64,000 nt of DNA. Origin: Colletes latitarsis. Taxonomy: Eukaryota > Arthropoda > Insecta > Hymenoptera > Colletidae. Positions within the stretch are counted from its first letter, which is position 1; each line of letters begins with the position of its first letter. The notes below the pieces were generated by a model that had not been told where the DNA came from, did no database searches, and saw nothing but the letters and a program-made list of their open reading frames with translations. Below, one piece after another: positions 1 through 11,000 of this stretch. A program made the position numbers and the translations under genes. The stretch is from NCBI RefSeq assembly GCF_051014445.1, contig NC_135141.1, forward strand, positions 16,368,001 through 16,432,000, read 5' to 3'.

Positions 1-175
1 TATAATATTTGATAGTTATGTTTTTAATGTTCAATGTCTGTTTATAATGTTGAGAATTGAAAAATAAACCTATTTTGTACCACCTATTTTGTGAAATACA
101 AGTGTGACCCACGGTGATGCACGCCGCCCCACGGAACAGACACGCGTGACCCACCGGTGATGCACGCCGGCGTCA
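1..175. other. AT-rich DNA with a GC-rich direct repeat
   Basis: The first 100 bp show nothing. At 104-172 a motif beginning GTGACCCAC and containing GGTGATGCACGCCG occurs twice, about 42 bp apart, just before the repeat copy at 176. Confidence 0.4.
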
Positions 176-923
176 ACGAAAATTGGACCATTTTTATTGG
201 GTTTTTCTCAGTTTACGGGGTCAAGGATCAACTTTCCGAATATTTTTGCAATTTCTACATATTCTTCATCTAAATACGCGTAGTTTGCTTTTTTAAACAT
301 TAAAATCGTCCAATCCGTTCAGGAGTTATGACGTTTTAAAGATTTGCATGAAATGTTGGGGAACCATTTTTGGCCTCAAATTAGATTTTCGGTAAGGAAT
401 TTTTTTCTCGAAACTGAGTAGGATTTCGGCGGTATGTGTAATGACCAAAAATGCTTGCAATTGACCCCTGCAACTAAAAATAATTTTTCCAAGACGTTTC
501 GAAAGTCTTTTTTTTTACCCAAAACTTTCAGCACTTACTCGAATTTTTTTCTCGAAACTGAATAGGATTTCAGGGGTATATCTGTTGACCAAAAATGCTT
601 GCAATTGACCCCTGCAACTAAAACTAGTTTTTCCAAGACGATTCGAAAGTCTTTTTTTTCACCCAATACTTTCAGCACTTACTCGAATTCTTTTCTCGAA
701 AGTGGGTAGCATTTCGGAAGTATGTGTATTCACCAAAAATGATTGTAATTGACCCCCGCAACCGAAAATAATTTTTCCAAAACGATTTGAAATTTTTGAA
801 TTGAATTGTTAATAACTTTTTAATGAAGCCTCAGTCAAGAAATTGATATTCTTGATTTTCGTCTTATTTTGGCCTTAGAATCTCCCATTAAGATTTTTCC
901 CAGGGGTGACCGAACACCCTGTA
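176..923 (-). repeat. CAGGG-TIR modular repeat, copy 1 (left end missing)
   Basis: The interior is in inverse orientation, with modules such as TTTTTCTCGAAA and CCAAAAATG(C/A)TTG. It ends with the right terminus CCGAACACCCTG followed by TATA. There is no left terminus; the copy starts abruptly after unrelated sequence. Confidence 0.85.
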
Positions 924-945
924 TATCGCCTCGCGAGGCGATTAA

Positions 946-1600
946 GGTATCAATCCGCTGGACGCCGCGTGCTGCGAGCATGATATAGTGTATTCGCAGA
1001 ATAACGATTTCGTAAAACGACACGTGGCTGACAACATCCTAGCAGCGAAAGCGCGAGAACGCATTACCGCGAGAAATTCCAGTCTCGCGGAAAAGGCTGC
1101 TGCTACAAGACAAAATTCGGTGTGAGTTTGAAAAAGAAAAAAAGAGTGCCACGAAGAAGCAAATACTTCTAACGGCGAAACGTGGCGGTATCCTACCGAT
1201 TTTGCCATTATTGGGGGTTATCGGCTCATTGGTCGAAGGGGTGGCAGGAGTCGCGAAGGTCGTGAACGATAAGAAGGCAATGCAACGTCAGCTGGAAGAA
1301 ATGAAACGTCATAATCTCGCCATGGAAGGTCACGGACTTTATATCGCGCCGCCCAAACGCGGGCGAGGAGTCTCAAAGAGGAAAAAAAAGTCAAAATTAA
1401 AATCCCTGAAGGTGTAACCACAAACGTACAACTGCAGCAACTGGCAAAGCGTATGCGTATTCCGTATTTCAGAGGTATTTTTATGCGCAATACTTTACCA
1501 ACAGATGGGGTACGCAGGAACGAGAGTGGAATCGTAAATTTGGATTGTTGAAGGACCAGGTACATACTCATTGAGTGGCGTACGCAAAACGGGGAACATG
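946..1600 (+). pseudogene. Decayed Polinton/parvovirus-like fragment: PLA2-like domain, small hydrophobic segment, protease start
   Basis: Three pieces in one direction. 946-1125 reads INPLDAACCEHDIVYSQN, with the Cys-x-His-Asp pattern of the viral phospholipase A2-like fold, and ends in TGA. About 1170-1417 carries a hydrophobic LLGVIGSLVEGVAGVAKVV segment and a basic tail. About 1410-1600, in another frame, resembles the N-terminal part of an adenain-like cysteine protease found in Maverick/Polinton elements. Stops and frameshifts separate the pieces, and the left end is cut by repeat copy 1. It is non-functional. The family call is from recalled resemblance. Confidence 0.6.
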
Positions 1601-1605
1601 CGCCA

Positions 1606-2061
1606 TACAGGGTGGCCCACGCAATTGTTTCAAGTCATAACTTCGTTATAATACATTTTCTTGTATTTAGTGAAATACAGTTACACTTTTTCAAATTCTT
1701 AGTTTTCGTACTCGAGTTACGATATTGAATGATGAAATGCTTACTCGTACAAATGAGTTTCTGTTATGATAACAATGTCGAAAAGGTGTTTACCTTTACA
1801 ACATAGTCATAAAGTGTTTGAGTATCTTCTTCAATAAAGACATTTTTTGAAAGTATCTTGAGATCTAATAATTTTTTTGCCATGGTACCCTAATTATTTT
1901 TTACGTAGAATGAACAGAAGAATCGATCTGTGTACAAAAGATATGCATTTCTATTTAAAGAAATGATGCAATTGTTAATTGCATATGCACAGCTGCATCT
2001 AAAAAAAATTTAAAGGCCTACAGATGTAGTGCTCTTCGAACCATAAATTGTTTCTTTATTA
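1606..2061. mobile_element. Solo CAGGGTGG transposon terminus and AT-rich DNA
   Basis: TACAGGGTGGCCCACGC starts at 1606, resembling Tc1/mariner-type ends in the window. No matching right end was found before the next repeat, so this is a fragment or coincidence. The rest is AT-rich with no coding signal. Confidence 0.35.
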
Positions 2062-3886
2062 TACAGGGAGTTCGGCCACCCCTGGGAAAAATTTTAATAG
2101 AGGATTCTAGAGGCCAAAATAAGACGAAATCAAGAACACCAATTTGTTGATGGAGGCTTCGTTAAAAAGTTATTAACAATTCAATTCAAAAACTTCAAAT
2201 CGTTTTGGAAAAATTATTTTCGGTTGCGGGGGTCAATTACAATCATTTTTGGTGAATACACATATTTCCGAAATCCTACCCACTTTCGAGAAAAGAATTC
2301 GAGTAAGTGCTGGAAGTTTTGGGTGAAAAAAAAAGACTTTCGAATTGTCTTGGAAAAACTAGTTTTAGTTGCAGGGGTCAATTGCAAGCATTTTTGGTCA
2401 ACAGACATACCTTCGAAATCCTACTCAGTTTCGAGAAAAAAATTCCTTACCGAAAATCTAATTTCTGGCCAGAAATGTCTGCACGAATTTTCATGCGAAT
2501 CTTTAAAACGTCATAACTTCCGAACGGATTGGACGATTTTAATGTTTAAAAAAGCAAACTACGCGTATTTTGGTGGAAAATATGTACAAATCGCAAAAAT
2601 ATTCAAAAAGTTGGTCCTTGACCCCGCAAAATGAGAAGAACCCCATAAAAATGGTCCAATATTCAAACAGCTATAACTCCTAAAATTGTGAATATATTTC
2701 AATGAAACTTTTTTTTGAAGTAAAGCTCATGGGTACCTACAGAAAAGTATTAGACAACTTTTCTGTAGGGCGTCAAACAAAAATTAAAGGAATTTTTAAG
2801 TAAAATCGACAGGAGGTAGGTGCCTAAATTTTTCGACGAAAAAAAAAATTTTTAATTAATTCTAAAAAAATTATTTTCGGTTGCGGGGGTCAATTATAAT
2901 CATTTTTGGTGAATACACATACCCCCGAAATCCTACCCACTTTCTAGAAAAAAATTCGAGAAGGTGTGAAATTTTTCAACGGAAAAAAAAAATTTGAAAT
3001 CGTTTTGGAAAAATTATTTTTGGAAAAATTTTTAATGACAACAATGAAGAATACTAATTTGTTGATGGAGGCTTCGTTAAATAGTTATTAACAATTAAAT
3101 TCAAAAATTTCAAATTATTCTAAGAAAATTATTTTCTGTTGCGGGGGTCAATTACAATCATTTTTGGTCATTAGACATACCTCCGAAATCCTACGCACTT
3201 TCGAGAAAAAAATTCCTTACCGAAAATCTAATGTGAGGCCAGAAATGCTTCCCTGAAATTTCATGCATATCTTTAAAACGTCATAACTTCTGAACGGATT
3301 GAAGGATTTTAATGTTTAAAAAAGTAATCAACGCGTATTTTAGTAGAGAATATGTAGAAATTCTAAAAATATTCGAAAAGTTGATCCTTGACCCCGTAAA
3401 CTGAGAAAAACCCAATAAAAATGGTCCAATTTTCAAACAGCCATAACTCCTACAATTGTGAATATATTTCAATGAAACTTTTTTCTGAAGTAGAGCTCAT
3501 GGGTACCTACAAAAAAGTATTAGACAATTTTTCTGTAGGGCGTCAAACAAAATTACTAAAAATAAAAAACGAATTTGTAAGACAAATGGACAGAGGGTAG
3601 TAAGTAGTAGGTGCTGAAATTTTTCGACAAAATTAAAAAATTTCAAATCGTTCTGGAAAAATTATTTTCGTTTGTGAGGGTCAATTACAATCATTTTTGG
3701 TGAATAGATATACTCCCGAAATCTTACTCACTTTCGAGAAAAAAATTCAGTATTGGCGGAACTTTAAACATTAATAATTTTTTAACGAAGCCTCCATCAA
3801 CAAATTAGTATTCTTGATTTTCATCTTATTTTGGTCTCTAGAATCCCCCATTAAAATTTTTCCCAGGGGTGGCCGAACATCCTGTA
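2062..3886 (+). repeat. CAGGG-TIR modular repeat, copy 2 (complete, 1.8 kb)
   Basis: The left end is TACAGGGAGTTCGGCCACCC and the right end GGCCGAACATCCTGTA; both have TA duplications. The interior repeats the roughly 120-bp module (GGTTGCGGGGGTCAATTACA, then ATCATTTTTGGTGAATACAC) and two copies of a longer module with AAACGTCATAACTTC and CGTCAAACAAAA. Confidence 0.9.
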
Positions 3887-3929
3887 TATGTATATATTCC
3901 TCGAACTACTTCCCAATATCCCATACGGG

Positions 3930-4428
3930 TAAATAATCTTCTCACACAATGGTCAACCAAAGTTAAATATCTGAGCATATATGGTTCGACAAAAAACTTA
4001 ACTGGCTCCCCAATATCCTGGATAGAGTCTGCAAAGGCATAGGCGTTCTCCACTCACTATATCCACTAATTGCCAAAAACAGTCCACTCTCCCTAAAAAC
4101 CAAGATCCGCTTATATAAAACTTGCATTAGATCAATAATAACATACAGCACGCAAGTCTGGTGCACTACACTCAAATCCTATCTCCACAAAATACAGGTC
4201 ATACAGAACAAATACCTCCGGATTATACTTAACAGGCACAGATACCACTCCATAGCTTCCCTACACATCGATGTTAACATAGAATACATCTCTGAATACA
4301 TAAATAGGATAACACTCAAATCCAATCTTAACCACCCAAACTCCTTAGTAGCCTCACTAGGGAACTACAGACCGGAAGACATCCCTCTCACAATACGCAT
4401 AAAAACCCCTACGTTAATCATTTCCTAA
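3930..4428 (+). pseudogene. Jockey-type non-LTR retrotransposon, C-terminal reverse-transcriptase remnant
   Basis: From about 3985 to the TAA at 4426-4428 one frame reads LHSLYPLIAKNSPLSLKTKI, then RLYKTCIRSIITYSTQVW and VIQNKYLRIILN. This is the thumb/connection region typical of jockey-clade polymerases. Upstream the frame is broken (stops near 3935-3980). The 5' part is missing, as in 5'-truncated LINE insertions. Confidence 0.8.
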
Positions 4429-4816
4429 CTAACTCAAGTACTATCACTCTCATCGCAAGATGCAAGTCATAGAGGTTTTTGAAAGTTTTCCCTCTAACTC
4501 CAGTCAGGTAATCTAACAAGATAAAACCCCACATAACATAAACCTCAACAAAAACTAACCAATCAAACTAATTGCAGGTCATAGAGGGAAACCCCCGAGG
4601 TACTGCACACACACACAGTGAAAAAAAAGAAACTTCCCAATATCCTAGTCGTCTAAGGCATGGCCTGCTAGAAAGCTTTATTGACGAGTCCACCAGCAGG
4701 CCCGGACGAAACACGTCCCCTTCTTTCCTTTTCTGTCCTACGAATTTCCCGAATTCCTACCCGCTCAAAGAATTAATCGACGAAAACAAAGTATAAAAGA
4801 AAAGATTTGTTTGTAG
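4429..4816 (+). other. LINE 3' tail region and MCC-beta 5' intron
   Basis: Contains two copies of a GTCATAGAGG motif (4468, 4578) that may belong to the LINE 3' UTR, a CA-rich tract at 4605-4617, then intron sequence ending in the acceptor at 4816. No coding exon was recognised. Confidence 0.4.
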
Positions 4817-5070
4817 GAGAATTACGTGCAAATGGAAACTTTAGTCGGCGAATTGAGGAAGATCACCGAAAGAATTGTAGAGGGTGCCGATGAGAAGGCA
4901 AAAGAGAGGCACACGAAAAGAGGAAAACTTTTGCCGCGAGAGCGAATAAACGTGCTCCTCGATCCAACCTCCCCTTTTCTCGAACTTTCACAATTGGCTG
5001 GCTACAAACTGTACGAAAACGAGGAAGTGCCAGCTGGTGGTATTATAACTGGCATAGGTAGAGTAAAAGG
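4817..5070 (+). CDS. MCCC2: MCC-beta, first exon in window
   Basis: The acceptor is TTTGTTTGTAG ending at 4816 and the donor is GTAAAT at 5071. The exon enters in phase 0 and leaves in phase 2. It reads ENYVQMETLVGELRK to GGIITGIGRVKG, the start of the carboxyltransferase N-domain. It is not the initiator exon: the human protein has about 50 residues before this point, and no plausible transit-peptide exon lies in the preceding 400 bp. Confidence 0.95.
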
Positions 5071-8000
5071 GTAAATATCATTGATTTTGGATTACAGTAT
5101 ACAAAAAAAGTTCTCTAGTAAAATTCGATTATTTGTTAGGACCGAGTGCATGATAATCGCGAACGATGCAACCGTGAAGGGTGGTACTTACTATCCGATT
5201 ACGGTGAAGAAACAATTAAGGGCTCAGGAAATCGCGGAGGAGAATCGCTTACCTTGCATATATTTAGTGGACAGTGGTGGCGCGAATCTATCCCAACAGT
5301 CCGAAGTGTTCGCCGATAAAACGCATTTTGGCAGAACCTTTTACAATCAGGCAATGATGAGCGCAAAGGGAATCGAACAAATCGCAGTAGTTATGGGGAG
5401 CTGCACGGCAGGTCTGACTATTGCATGTTTCTTCTACTTAATCCTTTCCAAGGCTACATACAGGGTGTTCGGCCATCCCTGGGAAAAAATTTAATGGAAG
5501 ATTCTAGAGGCCAAAATAAGACGAAAATCAAGAATACCAATTTGTCGATGGAGGCTTCGTTACAAAGTTATTAACGTTTAAAGTTCCGCCTGTAGAATGG
5601 CAATCTGCGTACAGCTGCGTCCGCGTGGAAAGTTGCGGCAGGCCAGTGCTAGTGGTTCTCACGCAGCATGAAAAATTCTACTTACCGACGTTATCGACAG
5701 CCTTAGATTTTTGTCCACTTATGGAAATGCGAACACCTTACGTTGAATAAGATTCAACCTGTCTTATGAAAATCCAGAAGTGCATATCAAAACTCGCCCG
5801 AGGTGATTTTCACAGAGAAAGGGTGAATGTCACATCCAATACCACAAGGTTGTACACAATGGAATCAAATCGTTTTGGAAAAATTATTTTCGGTTGCGGG
5901 GATCAATTACAATCATTTTTGGTGAATAGACATACCCCTGAAATCCTGCGCATTTTCAAGAAAAAAATTCAGTACGGACAGAACTTTAAACGTTAATAAT
6001 TTTTGAACAAAGCCTCCATCAACAAATTGGTATTCTTGATTTTCATCTTATTTTGGTCTCTAGAATCTTCCATTAAAATTTTTCCCAGGGGTGGCCGAAC
6101 ACCCTGTATAAAGGCTGATTGTTAACGTTAAAAAAAGACGAGAATAAAGAATAATGAAATTGTGATGAAATCTTGACCTTGTAATTATAAGGGTTCAAAA
6201 ATTTGTACAATAGATACACAGTAATGATTCTTAAAATGAAAATCGCTCCGTGGTTAGTATGTTCCTTTCACGTACAGTAGAAGCGAAATTCGACGCATTG
6301 TTATTTGTATCATTTTTCGACAAATTAATCACTTTTTAGTCGCACAATAAGCTGTTACCATGCTCTCTTCGGCTGATATCACATCAGAACATTTTTAAAA
6401 GGATTAAAACAATATTTTTTTCCGGAAAATCTATAAATGTGTATTAGTAAAATTTTATAATATAACATTGAAACAACTTTGTTGTCAGAATTTAATGCAT
6501 TTGATGATACATATTCACCGTATGCAATTTTATTGTTAAATTATTAAATAATGTAACGTGATAAAAAGCATATTTTTAAGAATATTTTTCTAAAGCTAAT
6601 AAGTTGTGGTCTTTTCACAAATCAGTCTTTCATGTTTCACTGGGTTCTATGGAGAATCCCCCAAGTTCGGAAGGATAGAAATGTTCAATTTACAAATTAC
6701 GTCGGGAGTTCATTTTAAGAATCATTAGTGTACATATAAAGTAAATGTCCATGAATCGCATGTATCAAAATTAATGATGTCTGTAAAAGTTTCCTTATCG
6801 TTGGATAAAATAATATTTTATGCAAAGCTGAATGTTTTTTAAGATCATACGGTGTTTTTAATTTATTTTAGTTCAAACGATACCCACAGCTATGGAGATT
6901 AATTTAATTTCTTCATTTTCAATGCCAATCATGAACGCAAATCTTCATTTTACATATTCTATGTATTAGGTCGTCCCATAACTTCGTATCGAGTTTTGTA
7001 CTAGAACTTATTCTTCTTAAACTCGTTTTTCAATATTATAATTTAAACAAATGCATATAATGCATCTAATATTTTTGATATTTTGAGACATGTTGGAGTA
7101 AATACATTTTACTGCCTCTACTTTGAGGGCGGATTTCACCCCTTCAACACGAACAATGGCAGATAAAAAAATACGGGTCAAATATTTTTGATCGCTCTGC
7201 CAGTGTGCCAAATTTTGTTGAAATTAGCGATTGATACTTTGGTATGTTCCGTTTTAAGTTATGGATGTTATCTCTCGTCAAATCGACAAAAATTCGAACG
7301 GTACGAACTTATGGGAGGAGTAATATATTATTGCTGAATGACTTCGTAAAAATCAGTCATTTGAAAAAATTCCTGTAACTGATTAGAGCAAAATTTTATC
7401 CTCTATTCGTGATAGTATATGGCTAATGTATTTAGGTGGTGCGTATATACCGTCAATGGCCGACGAGAACATCATCGTCGGTAAACAAGGAACGATCTTC
7501 TTGGGTGGGCCTCCCTTGGTGAAGGCTTCCACCGGCGAAGACATTTCTGCAGAGAATTTAGGCGGTGCTGCGGTTCATTGCCGGTAATTAATGTCTACGT
7601 TAAAGGGTTACATGCACCTGGACACTTAGGAAACCATCGATTTTTGATTACCATCTTGGTTTATACGAAACAAAAAATCTAAATTTTTATGGTTGCAGGT
7701 AACTAATTGCACCGTTGTATGAAACGATTCTAGAAACTGAAACAGGTTGCAGCAATATATTCTTGCATTTAATTTAAAAATGGAATTATGTTTCTTTAAC
7801 TGTTCGGGTATGTGCGACCTCTTAGTGAGCATATAATCACTAAGGTCATCATTTTTTAATTACGTCATTGGGTTCAGGATGTTTAATCCTCGCTTAGTGG
7901 ACTTCAGATCCATTATGACCTTTAAAAATTCTTTATTTTAGAATCGCAGTTTTGATTTTTACTAAATAAATTATAATAATTAGAATCTTATATTGGAATG

Positions 8001-11000
8001 CGAAATAATGAAAGTTAGATTCGGGTAAAAATGGATTACTATTGGAAACTACTATTGGATCATTAAGGTGTGTATTTACTAGTTGCGTATCCCCGTATCG
8101 TATTTCCGTTGTGTAACATTATGGACAAGCAAGCGTTGCATTGGTGTGTATTAAAACGTAATTAAGATATACAATCACCGACGAGGTATACGCGTAGATC
8201 TTTCACCTTATGAACTTTCGTGACCCAATCTGACTGCCATACCGACCTGAAAATTCGAAGGTGATTTTAACGTCCTTTTCTCGTTGGTGGCGGTCAGTTG
8301 ACAAACTATTCACTGAATTAATATTGATGGGCTGACAACTGTAGTGTGTGGGTTTAGGGATTGAAATTCATTTCTAAATCTGTTGGTAACGTTGCGAATG
8401 ACACGAAAATGGTAATGGGGTTTCGAGATCCCATAAAAATGAGCCGAAAAAATACATTGGGTGAAAGATCTACTCGTATACCTCGTCTTTGACAATACTC
8501 TAGAATCTTTGATGAATCAATGAGAATCAAAAATAGTCTAGCGAAGAAGCTCTATATTTATGATGACCTATGCAAAGCGAATCGCAGCCAATTTGCTAAT
8601 ATTATTTAGTTTTTAATTAATAATTGCATTACCCAGCTAAGAGTGATACGATTATTAATTAAACGTAAATAATATTACCCAGGTCTCACCACGAGGAGGT
8701 TGCTGCGAATGGAGACCCGCACTAACCGATTCCCAACCACCCTCCATTAATAAAGAAGAAGAAACAAACGAAAGTGCAATCAATGTACGATGCACAACCA
8801 ACGAAGAGAGTTGAAAGAATTTTCAAAAGAATTTGTCTTCAAATAAAAATAAGCTGCCTAACATAATGGTTAACCAAACACCTGCCTAACTATAAATCTA
8901 AATTCGTTTATTATATCAAGAAACAATTCTAAATTCGCAGCCATTAGCTCGGTGTCATCCACGAAGAATAACTTTTCTATCGTGGGTGACACCGATTACC
9001 AGGTCTCACCACGTGGAGGTTGCTGCGAGTGGAGACCCGAAAGGAGATAGATGGAATCCAAGTTCCATCGATCTCCCTTTTACATCCTTAGAAACTAGAT
9101 TAGTCATGCCAAGTAATTATTTTGTTTAAAAGAGGGACGAAGCTAAATTGTGGGCGACGCGACGCGATACGACGCGATGCACTATGCAATAGTGCAAGGA
9201 ACGAGAGACGCGAACCGAATAGCGAGGTCAAAAGGGCCAGCTCGTTGCCTCTTGGCAAGTCCGATCGAAGGGGAAGGGAATCGACGCACCCGACACAGGT
9301 TCCCCATTTCCCCCAAGCAGCCTGTTGGGAGCCAAATGGACCCAACTCGGGATGTCTGACAGAGAGAGGGATCCTGAGTCGGGGCTACCGTAGACAGGAA
9401 CAGTCCCTGATCCCCTCTGCGGCCGAAATACCCTTTCCCTTGGATCGTCTCACTAGAGGACGGCAACTGACCCTTCGGACCAGCTAATCGGCCGATCACT
9501 TGCTTTCTACATGGAAGCAGTGGTGATCGGAGGGGACGAGGGACGAGTGAAAGAGAAGCTACTTGTTACATAATTACTTGGCAGGACACGCGGCTACACT
9601 AGGGACTTAAGACTAAATACCAAGTAATTATTTTGTTTAAAAAGGGATGAAGCTAAATTGTTGGAGACGCGACGCGACGCGATGCTGAACCGTACAGTAG
9701 ATCTTCGGATCGAATCGACACTGCCCTTGGTAGATTGATTTCTATTTCTAGAAATCGATCTATCATTGGCAGGCGACTAGATCTTTCGGACAAACTGGAC
9801 GGCCGATCACATGTTTCGTTCGACGAAACAGTGGTGACCGAAGCAAGACACGAGAGAACGAGTCGAGAGAAGCTACTTGTTAAATAATTACTTGGCAATA
9901 TTGGGAGACGCATACAATGGGGACTTAAAATTAACGTCGAAGCTCAAGTCTAGTCAAGTTGAAGCTAAAATTCGGACGATAGAAGGAAACAAAGTTCCTT
10001 GTACCAAGCAATTATGTGGTTAAAAAAAGGGATGAAGCTAAATCGTGGAATACGCGACGCGACGCGACGCGACGCTGAACCGTGCAGCGGATCCGAGGAT
10101 CGAACCTACTGCCCTTGCTAACTCGATCTCAACAAGAAAACAGAGAACTGCAACTCCGAATCGAGGTCTCCATTTCTCCAACGCAACCCGCCGGGAGCCC
10201 GAAGGACCCGACTTAGGCTGTCTGACAAAGAGAGAGTACCTGAGACAGAGTCGACTTCCGCTGGAAGGTATGCGTTTCCGCAGAATACGGAAACTCCACA
10301 CCTTCCAGCGAAGTGCCGTTTTCCCTCAATCAAGCTTACCAAGGGAAGGCGATTAGATCTGTAGGACCAGATACACGGCCGATCACATGTTTCAATCGAT
10401 GAAACAGTGGTGACCGAAGCTAGAAACGAGGGAACGAGAAAACGAGAAGCTACTTATTGAATAATTGCTTGGTACAACGCAGAGATACATATAATAAGGA
10501 AATCTTGGACGTTAATTTTAAGATTCGCGACGAAGCTTAAATCTAATCGACTTAGAATTAAATGTCCCTCGGCGGTTGTGGCGTCTTCCCTCGATGTCCC
10601 TGCGAATAATCTGAAACTAAAATTGATACCCATATTAGTGACATACGAAAGGAAATTTAATAAACACCATGCAAACTAGACGAAGCGATGGAATAATTTG
10701 TCATGCTGATGTAGCTAAGAGTGAGAATCTATAAGATTCTCGATGTTAGACCTACCTAAGAAAATGTACAAAATTTACACATGATACAAACAAAGCATCC
10801 TACCTATACTTGCGTAACGAGAGATAACAAGTCATTGTGTAATGTCGAAGTAAAATAGCAAACGATCACAAAAATTATCTGAAGAATCATAGAAACGAAG
10901 ACGAACAGAAACAGAGAAGATTGAGCAGAATTGAAAATCCAACGAAGAAATGGAAGAGTGGAAATACCCAAGAATTAAACAAAATGTCTTAGCGAAATAG

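Noticed and set aside
9122..10356. Open frames of 70-120 codons on both strands
   Set aside because: All fall inside the GC-rich inverted-repeat array and change with its copies; no protein resemblance.
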